Positions 26,105 to 33,608 of a stretch of DNA of 64,000 nucleotides are shown here, in pieces. Source of the stretch: Limosilactobacillus frumenti DSM 13145. Lineage in GTDB: Bacteria > Bacillota > Bacilli > Lactobacillales > Lactobacillaceae. The notes beneath the pieces were generated by a model. It was not told the origin of the DNA and ran no database searches. It saw only the letters and a list, made by a program, of their open reading frames with translations. The translations under genes and the position numbers were made by a program. The stretch is from assembly GCF_001436045.1 (NCBI RefSeq), contig NZ_AZER01000016.1, forward strand, positions 472,902-536,901, read 5' to 3'. Every line of letters starts with the position of its first letter. Position 1 is the first letter of the stretch.

Positions 26105-26662
26105 ATGAACCGTATAAAAGAATTGAGGCAAAAGCGAGGTCTTTCCATTGACCAACTTAGTAAAGAATTGAAGAAAAGAGGTGTTTCCATATCTCCTGCT
26201 TCAATTTCAAAGTATGAGCGAGAAGTGCGTCGTCCAAAAATCGAAAATTGGATTAGCCTTGCTTTCTTTTTTAATGTGAACGTTGATTATTTAAAAGGCA
26301 AGTCCAATATAAACAACACTGGTGGATATAGGATGGCGCCCGTCAACAGCAATATAGACGCGCTTAAAAATTTCAATACTTTATTCCAACAAAATACTAG
26401 AAATATAAGCAATACAGACTTATCTGATGGTGAAAAGATCAGGATGGTTAACACTGTTTACCAACTACAATATATTCTTTCTAAATATATTCCTAGTAAT
26501 GACGACTCATTCGATGACTCACATAAAAAACATATTGTTATAAATCGGATAAATAAACTAATCAACAACATAACAAATTCACTACACGATAAGGACGTGG
26601 ACGAAGTAATCAGTATCTTGGAAAAACTGGATGATGTTTCTAAGTCAAAGGGTGATGATTAG
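26105..26662 (+). CDS. CI-type repressor of the island (XRE family)
   Basis: 185 aa. The N-terminal XRE helix-turn-helix (MNRIKELRQKRGLSIDQLSK, ISPASISKYEREVRRP, WISLAFFFNVNVDYLKG) occupies residues 1-70. The C-terminal part has no S24 peptidase residues, so release probably does not depend on RecA self-cleavage and the antirepressor at 25132 is the likely inducer. Good AAGGTGGTG upstream. The next gene starts directly after its stop. Confidence 0.85.
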   Translation: MNRIKELRQKRGLSIDQLSKELKKRGVSISPASISKYEREVRRPKIENWISLAFFFNVNVDYLKGKSNINNTGGYRMAPVNSNIDALKNFNTLFQQNTRNISNTDLSDGEKIRMVNTVYQLQYILSKYIPSNDDSFDDSHKKHIVINRINKLINNITNSLHDKDVDEVISILEKLDDVSKSKGDD

Positions 26663-27505
26663 ATGAAGAGCTCAAGAATGCAAATAGTTTACCTCATTTT
26701 TGCTATAGTCATATCATGTTTCAGTTTGTCAGCTTGCGGTACTCTATCGTCCACTAAGAAGAGCTCATCAAACTACACAACATATACTACAAAAGAAAAA
26801 TACTACTTTAATGGTACAACAGCCAACTTACACGATATCAAGATTCATATTGACAAGGTACAAATATACAAAGCAAGTGAAACGACTAATAACAAGAATT
26901 TAGTTTGTTTTGACTACACTATCACTAATAAAACTGATAAGGATATCAATGCTATTGAAGGTTGGCAATCCGTATTTAACGCTTACCAAGATAACAAAAA
27001 TACTGAAGATAAGCTCGAAGTTTGCGCACTACCACCTGACACTAGCAATCAAGTGCTACACGATCAGAACCAAGCCATTAAGAAAAACGGTACTGTACAA
27101 TGCCGTGCTGCCTATAACTTTGATAGCAATAAGAAGTCAATTATCCTTAAAGCTACTAAAGGTAGTGATAGTCACTTTTTAGGCAAAAGAACTTACAGAT
27201 TAGATAAATTAAAAACGATAAATGTCGATCAAGATAACGATTCTATCAGCGCTAATAAATCGACTTCACAGAATGGCTTAAAGCCTAATACCATCTCTCA
27301 AACTGTTTCTAACAGTTCTAATAAGAGTGATAACCGTCATTCTGGAGATTGGCATAATGACCCAGAGTTATGGAATGATGCCCAAAACGATGATAATTGG
27401 AACGGTTCTATGTATCAGAATGCCACTCCACAGCAACGATACGATTATATTGAAGCAAATCATGATTATTGGGCTTCTAGAGACCCTAATTATTACAATG
27501 AGTAA
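26663..27505 (+). CDS. Island lipoprotein 1 (DUF5067/DUF4352-like)
   Basis: 280 aa. Signal peptide with lipobox LSAC (about residues 22-25). A beta-sandwich domain follows (HDIKIHIDKVQIYKASETTN, FDYTITNKTDKDINAIEGWQ), resembling DUF4352/DUF5067 lipoprotein domains. The C-terminal 60 residues are Trp/Tyr/Asn-rich (GDWHNDPELWNDAQNDDNW, RYDYIEANHDYWASRDPNYY). Start codon directly follows the repressor stop, so it is expressed in the integrated state. Role inferred: surface exclusion or interaction with other phages. Confidence 0.75.
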   Translation: MKSSRMQIVYLIFAIVISCFSLSACGTLSSTKKSSSNYTTYTTKEKYYFNGTTANLHDIKIHIDKVQIYKASETTNNKNLVCFDYTITNKTDKDINAIEGWQSVFNAYQDNKNTEDKLEVCALPPDTSNQVLHDQNQAIKKNGTVQCRAAYNFDSNKKSIILKATKGSDSHFLGKRTYRLDKLKTINVDQDNDSISANKSTSQNGLKPNTISQTVSNSSNKSDNRHSGDWHNDPELWNDAQNDDNWNGSMYQNATPQQRYDYIEANHDYWASRDPNYYNE

Positions 27506-27531
27506 TTTCTACTATTTGGGGGATGTAATTC

Positions 27532-27999
27532 ATGAAAAAGATATGTTTAATCTGTGCTACTGCACTGGTGGGAATGTCTTTAACTGCTTGTGGAAATGGT
27601 GATCATTCATCAAAACTTAGTAATTTAAAATCTGAACACAGTAGACTTTTAAAAAAAGAAAAGCAACTAAAGCAACATAAGCATAGACATGCTAGAAGAA
27701 TTAAAAGTCAAAGTGTTAAGCCATCTAATTCTCAATCAAATCGGCAAAAATCCAAATCACAATCTGTTAAGCAAAGCACTCAACAGAACAGCAATGGTAA
27801 TCAAGTGGCTAAAGATGATTCCTCTGCTTACTATTCTTCACTGCAAAAAGCCAATGATGACTACTGGAGAAACCTTTCACCACAAGAAAAGCAAGAATGG
27901 AGTCAGTGGGCCGATGGTGAAAGTAGGGCTAATGATCCTTATCAAAATGGCTATTACAATAGCACCCAGCCTAGTTCTGTTGATGAGCCGGCAAAATAA
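27532..27999 (+). CDS. Island lipoprotein 2
   Basis: 155 aa. Signal peptide MKKICLICATALVGMSLTAC with lipobox LTAC. A short amphipathic helix (LSNLKSEHSRLLKKEKQL) precedes a Lys/Gln/Ser-rich linker of about 60 residues and an aromatic C-terminal part (DDYWRNLSPQEKQEWSQWAD). The helix shares the pattern L-x-x-L-x-x-EH-x-RLLK with lipoprotein 3, so the two are paralogues. GGGGGATG lies upstream. Confidence 0.7.
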   Translation: MKKICLICATALVGMSLTACGNGDHSSKLSNLKSEHSRLLKKEKQLKQHKHRHARRIKSQSVKPSNSQSNRQKSKSQSVKQSTQQNSNGNQVAKDDSSAYYSSLQKANDDYWRNLSPQEKQEWSQWADGESRANDPYQNGYYNSTQPSSVDEPAK

Positions 28000-28129
28000 C
28001 ATAGAACATAAACAACAATTGCTTTTATTGCTATTTATATTAAGATATTATGTCTAAACTTCATGTAATCCAATAATAGTGATGCAAACATTGCTCAGGA
28101 TAAATAATTCCAAAATCGGAGATATAACA

Positions 28130-28648
28130 TTGAGAAAAATATTACTACTAAGTGCTGTTACATTTGTAGGGCTTTCGCTCGGGGGATGTGGTAACAGTCA
28201 TAACTATAGCTTGAAAAAGCTACGTGCAGAGCATGCACGATTATTAAAGCAATCTAAACATAAGACACACAATCATTCTAACAGTCACTCAACCAAGTCT
28301 AAGAAAGAAGCCAAGCAAAACGCTTCAAGCAAGAAATCATCATCTGATGTTCAGAACAAGGCTTCCAATCAAAATACGAGACAAAATAATGATCACCATG
28401 CAACACAAAGTAATGATGGCGAACATCTCAGCTCTGCTCAACAAGCAAATGTTGACAAAGGGTTATATCCTGATGGAACTAGAAAGCCTGAGTCTTTTGC
28501 CAATCATGATGACTATATGCGTTATAACGCTTGGTATCAGGGTTACAATTATGATCCATCCACTGGTTCCTTAACCAGGATGAACGACCAACAATTGAAT
28601 GATATGCGTCAACAAATGAATGCTAACGGTGGTCAGAATTTTAAATAG
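28130..28648 (+). CDS. Island lipoprotein 3
   Basis: 172 aa from TTG 28130, chosen because GGAG (28118-28121) lies 8 bases before it and the signal peptide then starts normally (RKILLLSAVTFVGLSLGGC). The lipobox is LGGC. The helix LKKLRAEHARLLKQ matches lipoprotein 2. A Ser/Lys/His/Asn-rich linker follows, then a C-terminal part (HDDYMRYNAWYQGYNYDP). The frame runs open upstream to 28079 without a ribosome site. Confidence 0.7.
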   Translation: MRKILLLSAVTFVGLSLGGCGNSHNYSLKKLRAEHARLLKQSKHKTHNHSNSHSTKSKKEAKQNASSKKSSSDVQNKASNQNTRQNNDHHATQSNDGEHLSSAQQANVDKGLYPDGTRKPESFANHDDYMRYNAWYQGYNYDPSTGSLTRMNDQQLNDMRQQMNANGGQNFK

Positions 28649-28657
28649 AGGCGTAAT

Positions 28658-29134
28658 ATGAAACGAATATCATTAATTAGTTTTGCTGTACTTGCTTGTT
28701 TATCGCTATCAGCTTGTGGCACTAACAGCAAACAAGCTAAGCAGGACAGTGAGGCTTCAAGTCTTAAAATTGCAAACTCTAAACTCAAAAAGAAAGTCAA
28801 CAAACATTCTGTAAAGAAAACAAACAATAAGAATTCTAGTTCTGCTACTGATTCATCAACCCAACAAAGCAATCAGCAAACACAGACTAACCATGCAAAT
28901 GGTCAGAGTACAAGTGTAAATAATGCTGATGATGCGGTTGCGGCTGCACGTGCTAAATATGGTGATGATAATGGTTCGGTTCACTGGGGCTATATGATTG
29001 ATGGTGAAACAGGACAACCAATTCGTAACGCTGATGGTTCATATTTCGTTAAGGGTACAGCAGATAATGGAACTATGACGGGAACGCAATACAGCGTTAA
29101 TGTTTTCCCTGATGGAACAATCACAAGTAATTAA
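28658..29134 (+). CDS. Island lipoprotein 4
   Basis: 158 aa. Signal peptide MKRISLISFAVLACLSLSAC with lipobox LSAC. A helix (SSLKIANSKLKKKVNKH), a polar linker (KTNNKNSSSATDSSTQQSN) and a compact C-terminal domain (AARAKYGDDNGSVHWGYMID, GQPIRNADGSYFVKG) follow. Same architecture as lipoproteins 2 and 3, with a different C-terminal domain. Nine bases separate it from lipoprotein 3. Confidence 0.7.
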   Translation: MKRISLISFAVLACLSLSACGTNSKQAKQDSEASSLKIANSKLKKKVNKHSVKKTNNKNSSSATDSSTQQSNQQTQTNHANGQSTSVNNADDAVAAARAKYGDDNGSVHWGYMIDGETGQPIRNADGSYFVKGTADNGTMTGTQYSVNVFPDGTITSN

Positions 29135-29260
29135 CCTTCTAATTTCTAAGTCATCATCCCCACTGTGAGGGACGTGTTCTTGGTAACGTTGATACAACTA
29201 TTTGTGCTTAAAGTTTAAGTAAGCCTTTAAGTAACACTTTAACTATTGGTTTAACTAAAT

Positions 29261-29315
29261 AAACCTCCATTCATTCAATCCACGCTGGCGGGCTGTGCGA
29301 ATGAAAAGAGGTTTT
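29261..29315 (+). promoter_or_regulatory. Integrase leader hairpin that can mask the Shine-Dalgarno
   Basis: AAACCTC-CATTCATTC pairs with GAATGAAAA-GAGGTTT, enclosing the 19-bp repeat core. The right arm contains the integrase AAAAGAGG and is followed by TTTTTAT, so the structure can act as terminator, as Shine-Dalgarno block, or both. Confidence 0.6.
29278..29296 (+). repeat. 19-bp island repeat, copy 2
   Basis: Identical to 24813-24831. Flanks differ (CATTC / GAATG instead of ATTATC / GATAAT) but keep the ability to pair around the core. Confidence 0.8.
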
Positions 29316-29321
29316 TATTAT

Positions 29322-30407
29322 ATGAGTTTTGTTAAGAAAGCTAAGAAGGGCTACTACGGAATTGCCCTCTATAGAGATCGTGACGGCAAACGTCACCAAA
29401 AATCTGTTGGTTGTTTCAAACTAAAAAGAGAGGCTCTGGCAGTTGCTGATAAGAAAGAGCAAGAGCTAGGAACCGTAAACCAAGATTTGAAGGATATTAC
29501 CCTATTCGCCTACTATGAGCGCTGGTTTAAGCTCTATGAAGAAAACGGGATTACTGATATTACTAAGAACCGCTATAAGGTCATCGGAAAAGTCATTCAT
29601 GATTACTTTAAGAACACCAAATTAGCGACTATTAAACGTTCTGACTATCAGTCCTTTATCAATTGGTATGGTGCTAATCATGCTCATGATAGTGTCAGCA
29701 AGTTAAACAATGCTATCCGTTCTGCAGTTGGTTATGCAATTGATGATGACATTATCACTAAAGACTTCACTCACAACGTCAAACTGGTCTATGACAAGTC
29801 CAGAGAGCAACAAGTGGAGTACTTAACTACTAATGAGCTTCAAACGCTAATACAGGCCGTTACGGGCAAATTAAACCACTTCAACACTAGTCGTTACATG
29901 ATCCTCACCGCAATTTACACGGGAATGCGTAAAAGCGAGATTCAAGCTCTTACCTGGAAGGATATTGATTTTCTTCACGCCACCATTTCAATTAGTAAAT
30001 CGTGGGACGAAAAGAAAAAGACTTTCAAACCAGCTAAAACAGAATCCAGTAACCGAATGATTAAAGTTAATCGTCAGTTGCTAACCTATCTTGCTGAATT
30101 GAAAGCCAATCATACAACTATGGTATTTCAAAATGTGTTAGGAACAATTCCTACAAGTAATGCTCTTAACAAATGTCTACGTTCAATTATGAGCGATGCT
30201 GGTATCAAAAAGCAAGGCTTCCACTTTCACTCATTGCGACATGTCCATGTTGCCTATTTACTAGGTCAAGGCGTGGATGTTTACGCTATTAGTAAGCGTC
30301 TAGGGCATTCTAACATTACTGTAACTCTGAACACTTACTCTTATTTAATCGATGAGTACAAGGCTAAAAATGACAGCCTAATTATCGATAAACTTGCGGA
30401 ATTATAG
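29322..30407 (+). CDS. int: Tyrosine recombinase (phage-type integrase)
   Basis: 361 aa from the ATG at 29322; the frame opens at 29295, but AAAAGAGG sits 10 bases before 29322. The N-terminal AP2-like arm-binding domain (KKGYYGIALYRDRDGKRHQK), core-binding domain (TLFAYYERWFKLYEENGITD) and catalytic domain are in order. Catalytic residues: Arg in TGMRKSEIQAL, His/Arg in HFHSLRHVHVAYLL, His in LGHSNITVTLNTYSY with the Tyr nucleophile. It catalyses integration at tRNA-Leu and lies 72 bases from the attR core. Confidence 0.95.
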   Translation: MSFVKKAKKGYYGIALYRDRDGKRHQKSVGCFKLKREALAVADKKEQELGTVNQDLKDITLFAYYERWFKLYEENGITDITKNRYKVIGKVIHDYFKNTKLATIKRSDYQSFINWYGANHAHDSVSKLNNAIRSAVGYAIDDDIITKDFTHNVKLVYDKSREQQVEYLTTNELQTLIQAVTGKLNHFNTSRYMILTAIYTGMRKSEIQALTWKDIDFLHATISISKSWDEKKKTFKPAKTESSNRMIKVNRQLLTYLAELKANHTTMVFQNVLGTIPTSNALNKCLRSIMSDAGIKKQGFHFHSLRHVHVAYLLGQGVDVYAISKRLGHSNITVTLNTYSYLIDEYKAKNDSLIIDKLAEL

Positions 30408-30411
30408 AAAG

Positions 30412-30432
30412 TGTTGAAAAATTGTTGAAAAA
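30412..30432 (+). repeat. Right arm-type repeat near attR
   Basis: 21 bp identical to 20104-20124 (tandem GTTGAAAAA). Confidence 0.7.
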
Positions 30433-30478
30433 TAAAGTCAGAATGTTGATATAACGGCATTTGTAAGAGGTATTATAT

Positions 30479-30492
30479 TCCTGTTTGGGGCA
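30479..30492 (+). repeat. attR core repeat
   Basis: TCCTGTTTGGGGCA, copy of the tRNA-Leu 3' end. Confidence 0.9.
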
Positions 30493-30499
30493 TAAACTA

Positions 30500-30533
30500 A
30501 GCCTGGTAGATGTTATTCTACCGGGCTTTTTCG
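30500..30533 (+). terminator. Original tRNA-Leu terminator, displaced by the island
   Basis: AGCCTGGTAGA / TCTACCGGGCT with a TGTTAT loop, then TTTTTCG, 8 bases beyond attR. Before integration it lay directly behind tRNA-Leu. Confidence 0.8.
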
Positions 30534-30749
30534 TTTTATCGATACCCTTTTACAAAGTCGATAGTTATAATCTAATGAGTATCTTCAAATGATTCAATCA
30601 ACTTTGCAATATTTTGTCAGCTAACTTTACTTTCTATGTAAGTAACTAGTTAATGAACGTTTAGAGGTAAAGATAGTGACATCATATCTTCATCAATTTA
30701 AAAATAAACAATAGTAATCAGTTGACGAACTATTTAAATATTTGAACAA

Positions 30750-30782
30750 AGCGGATTGAATCTAATACAGGTTCAATCCGCT
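30750..30782. other. Perfect 11-bp hairpin in intergenic DNA
   Basis: AGCGGATTGAA / TTCAATCCGCT with an 11-base loop; weak A/T tracts on both sides. Possibly a terminator. The stretch 30534-30790 otherwise shows no gene. Confidence 0.55.
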
Positions 30783-30794
30783 AAATATTTTTAA

Positions 30795-31091
30795 ACAAAA
30801 AGGTACGATCATGGACGATCGTACCTCGCTTTAACGGAAGGAATCTAGCCACTTTGCACTGGAACTAATAACTACCATACTCTTTGATTCTAAACTTCCG
30901 CAAAGTCGCTTTATTTAATTTAACCGTTCTCTAAGTGCACCCTGGTGACTACATATAATTCGTTAACAGAATGTTAAATGAGATTTCTAGTCACACTTAC
31001 GTTGCTTCTAGCCTACTCCGTAACTTCCTTCGGCGCTAGAGATACGGGAGGAATCAATGATTAACATTGCCTCATTTCTATTTCCTTCCAC
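30795..31091 (-). ncRNA. Candidate structured RNA, about 300 nt, unclassified
   Basis: Own promoter, multi-stem structure and terminator. A terminal helix GGAAGGAA / TTCCTTCC joins 31089-31082 with 30843-30836. Inside: GTGACTA...TAGTCAC with inner TTAACA/TGTTAA; GCAAAGT / ACTTTGC; CTAGC / GCTAG. An intrinsic terminator follows (AGGTACGATC / GATCGTACCT, 30801-30826, then TTTTTG). No open frame above 20 codons fits. I do not see RNase P, tmRNA, SRP RNA or T-box signatures. Confidence 0.65.
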
Positions 31092-31097
31092 ACCTGT

Positions 31098-31126
31098 AAT
31101 ATACCATCTTTTGTAAGCGGTTGCAA
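31098..31126 (-). promoter_or_regulatory. Promoter of the candidate structured RNA
   Basis: Minus strand: -35 TTGCAA (31121-31126), exactly 17 bases, -10 TATATT (31098-31103). Confidence 0.75.
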
Positions 31127-31135
31127 TGCTTTTTC

Positions 31136-31804
31136 TTAAATTTGTGAAAGTAAGAGCATCATTGCAACCAAGTTATTAATCCCATGGAGAATCATTGAGT
31201 TGCGGATGTCGCCTGTCCGCCGGTAAACAAAAGCTAGCACCATCCCCATCACCGCATAAATTGCAAAGCTAATTGGATTGGTACTAAGGTGACCACAAGA
31301 AAAGACGATCCCTGATAATATAATTTTAGGCCAGAAAGAACCGGGCTTGAAAAACATGTTCGTTAAAATTCCCCGGAAAATATACTCTTCTGCAATCGGT
31401 GACAAAACCACCGCCGAAAAAGAAAATACCAGTGTGATTAACGGGTTATGTCCTAACATCATTGCCAAATTAGCATTATTGGCTGTTTCCGACTGATGAT
31501 AAAACAACTGGTTTAAATTGCCAAGAATTCCTTCAGCAAACAAGATCGTCAGGTACCCGAGAAAAATTGCGCCAAGCCGAATCCCCCGCGGTTTACCTAA
31601 CTGGTTATAACGACGGTACATGCTGCGTGCAAGAACAATCACTGCCAGCATGAGGCCAATAAAAACAGCCAACATCGGGCCGACAATTGATTCAGCATGG
31701 GGGTGCCGGTTAGCTATCTCGACCGCTACTGGCGGTACCTGAATAAAGAGAAAAAAGCCGGCCATGGTACCGACTCGTTTTATAAAACTCCAAAGTTTAC
31801 TCAT
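31136..31804 (-). CDS. CPBP (CAAX/Abi) family intramembrane protease
   Basis: 222 aa with about six to seven membrane segments. The motifs AEEYIFRGILTNMFF, FSCGHLS and ILHGINNLVAMM contain the Glu-Glu and His residues of CPBP glutamic proteases. In lactic acid bacteria such proteins are linked to bacteriocin self-immunity or protein processing; substrate here is unknown. Overlaps the upstream small gene by 8 bases. Confidence 0.88.
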   Translation of the reverse strand: MSKLWSFIKRVGTMAGFFLFIQVPPVAVEIANRHPHAESIVGPMLAVFIGLMLAVIVLARSMYRRYNQLGKPRGIRLGAIFLGYLTILFAEGILGNLNQLFYHQSETANNANLAMMLGHNPLITLVFSFSAVVLSPIAEEYIFRGILTNMFFKPGSFWPKIILSGIVFSCGHLSTNPISFAIYAVMGMVLAFVYRRTGDIRNSMILHGINNLVAMMLLLSQI

Positions 31805-32027
31805 TGTGGTGGTCCTTCTTCTCCTCCGCTAACCGTTTGGCCCGTTGTCGCTGGATACTCCACCGGGCCGTAATCCGGGTCACAATCACATTAGCGACGA
31901 TAAATCCCAGAATCCAAACAATATATAACCACCAGCCAGTGAGGACTTTGGCAATTGTAAGCCAGATCAGTACGGCAAAGATAATCACTGGTGGAATAAT
32001 AATTTTCAGGATCATATCTGCTTTCAT
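31797..32027 (-). CDS. Small two-helix membrane protein
   Basis: 76 aa from the ATG at 32027 (MKADMILKIIIPPVIIFAVL), preceded by GGAGATAA. Two hydrophobic segments (about 5-25, 30-48) are followed by a basic/acidic tail ending KKDHHNE. It is co-transcribed with the CPBP protease. The longer frame to 32156 lies over the neighbouring gene. Confidence 0.65.
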   Translation of the reverse strand: MKADMILKIIIPPVIIFAVLIWLTIAKVLTGWWLYIVWILGFIVANVIVTRITARWSIQRQRAKRLAEEKKDHHNE

Positions 32028-32085
32028 AACATTATCTCCATTTTTTTCAATCAGTTTACTAAAGCATCCGTGTTCACGCAAGTCA

Positions 32086-32697
32086 CTAATACTGGTGAAA
32101 CACATCGTCCATAATTTGCTTTGTAGTGTGCATCTGTGTTCCCCGCATCCGGACATAGGTAATCTGCTTCAAAGGAATGTCATAAGTCCACATAGATGAC
32201 AGGTCATGTTCATTCAGGTAGTGAAGGTTCAAAGTAATTTGATTAAGTTCATGAATCATCCCTGTGAAATCATCATGCCCCTGGTACTTATCAGTGCCAA
32301 TCACGACTGGCAATTGATGCTGATACGAATCAGCTAAGGCTTTTTCAAGGATGGGGCCATTGGGAAAATCTGGATGCTCATCTAAGAAAGATTGAATATG
32401 CCACAAGTCAAAATAGTGATGTTCGTGGGCCACCTTAGTTTTTTCTGATACGGTCGTTAAATAATCTGTTCCACTGGCGGTATACCGAATAGTATCCAAT
32501 CGAATAGCAACTAAATCATTGATTTTGCCATCCCAATCTATACTAATCAGCAAGCAAAAGGTGGTATCCAAACCGACAACGAAGCCAATATTAAAGTAGT
32601 CATCATGAGGGAGATTATGAACTTCTATCAACGTCCCTTGTTGCTTGGCAATCGTTAGCTGAATACGAACTTCTTCATTACTCATCTGTTCAGTCAA
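32086..32697 (-). CDS. Conserved-looking protein of unknown function
   Basis: 203 aa from TTG 32697, chosen because AGAGGG lies 7 bases upstream. Soluble, with two similar beta-rich halves: residues about 17-80 (GTLIEVHNLPHDDYFNIGFV) and 130-190 (LPVVIGTDKYQGHDDFTGMI, QITLNLHYLNEHDLSSMWTY). The halves both look like Sm/SH3-type barrels. I cannot name the family. Confidence 0.6.
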   Translation of the reverse strand: MTEQMSNEEVRIQLTIAKQQGTLIEVHNLPHDDYFNIGFVVGLDTTFCLLISIDWDGKINDLVAIRLDTIRYTASGTDYLTTVSEKTKVAHEHHYFDLWHIQSFLDEHPDFPNGPILEKALADSYQHQLPVVIGTDKYQGHDDFTGMIHELNQITLNLHYLNEHDLSSMWTYDIPLKQITYVRMRGTQMHTTKQIMDDVFHQY

Positions 32698-32912
32698 AGC
32701 GGTCCCTCTTTCGGTTATCATTCAATTAAGGATGAAAAAAGTTACTCAAAGTAGTGTACCAGTTTTGAACCGTTAATGGCAATCATAACAGCCTGTTTGA
32801 ATGATAAGCGAATTGAAGTAATCACACAATATATGACTTTTTAAAATAGGAAATTGCTATATTTTGTAGTAAGATGGTTCTTGTGTTTAATTTTAAGTAA
32901 AGAGGGTCAACT

Positions 32913-33545
32913 ATGGTGATTATTACAGCAGGAATGATTGGTGTCGGCAAAACCACGCTTACTGGTAAGATTGCCGATCACTTACATACAAAAGCATTTT
33001 TCGAACCGGTCGGCGAAAATCCCGTCTTGCCGTTATACTACAAGAACCCGAAGCAATATGGTTTTCTTCTCCAAATTTATTTTCTAAATAAACGTTTTTC
33101 AATGATCAAACGCGCTTTAAAAGATGACAATAACGTTCTTGATCGTTCTATTTACGAAGATGCGTTATTTACCAAGGAAAATAACGCAGAAGGCAATATT
33201 TCTGATACTGAATTGGAAGTATACCTGAAGCTTCTTGATAACATGATGGCTGACTTGCAACGACTCCCCAAACGAGCTCCTGATTTGATGGTTTATTCAG
33301 AAACGGATTTTGAAACAATCCTCTACCGGATCAAAAAACGTGGGCGTGATTATGAACAGATTGATACTAATCCTGAACTGAAGGATTATTACTACAAAAT
33401 GTGGAAAGCATACAAGCAATGGTATCGCGAGTATGACGCTAGTCCGAAGATGAAAATTGACCTAGAAAAGTACGATCTAGAAAACCCAGCCAATGTCACA
33501 GCTGTATTAGGAATGATTGACGACCGTCTCAAAGATATTCGTTAA
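32913..33545 (+). CDS. Deoxynucleoside kinase (dAK/dGK family)
   Basis: Phosphorylates deoxynucleosides for salvage, 210 aa. P-loop ITAGMIGVGKTTLTGKIADH, the substrate region FEPVGENPVLPLYY and the DRS motif (NVLDRSIYEDALF) are clear, with a lid RIKKRGRDYEQ. Lactobacilli often have two adjacent dNK genes (dAK/dGK); only one is here. GAGGGTC lies upstream. Confidence 0.92.
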   Translation: MVIITAGMIGVGKTTLTGKIADHLHTKAFFEPVGENPVLPLYYKNPKQYGFLLQIYFLNKRFSMIKRALKDDNNVLDRSIYEDALFTKENNAEGNISDTELEVYLKLLDNMMADLQRLPKRAPDLMVYSETDFETILYRIKKRGRDYEQIDTNPELKDYYYKMWKAYKQWYREYDASPKMKIDLEKYDLENPANVTAVLGMIDDRLKDIR

Positions 33546-33569
33546 TATTTAACAGATATTCATTAGAAA

Positions 33570-33608
33570 CCATTAGTATTCACCATGCTGAATGCTAATG
33601 GCTTTTTT
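33570..33608. terminator. Bidirectional terminator dNK / GH73
   Basis: CCATTAGTATTCA / TGAATGCTAATGG followed by TTTTTT. Confidence 0.8.

Larger units (their letters stand above)
19991..30492. mobile_element. Integrated phage-satellite-like island (PICI-like or reduced prophage)
   Basis: About 10.5 kb inserted in tRNA-Leu(CAG). The ends share the 14-bp core TCCTGTTTGGGGCA. Contents: tyrosine integrase next to the right end; CI-type repressor; Xis-like, antirepressor and helix-turn-helix genes; replisome organizer; ArpU-like and primase-C-terminal-like proteins; four lipoproteins. No terminase, portal, capsid, tail, holin or lysin gene is visible. The leftward (excision/replication) and rightward (repressor-lipoprotein-integrase) operons diverge at about 26.05 kb. 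The DNA is visibly more A+T-rich than the flanks. Confidence 0.88.

Noticed and set aside
30795..31091. RNase P RNA, tmRNA, SRP RNA or T-box for the structured RNA
   Set aside because: GAGGAAAGTCC, the tmRNA ends and tag, the SRP apical motif and the T-box sequence are all missing.
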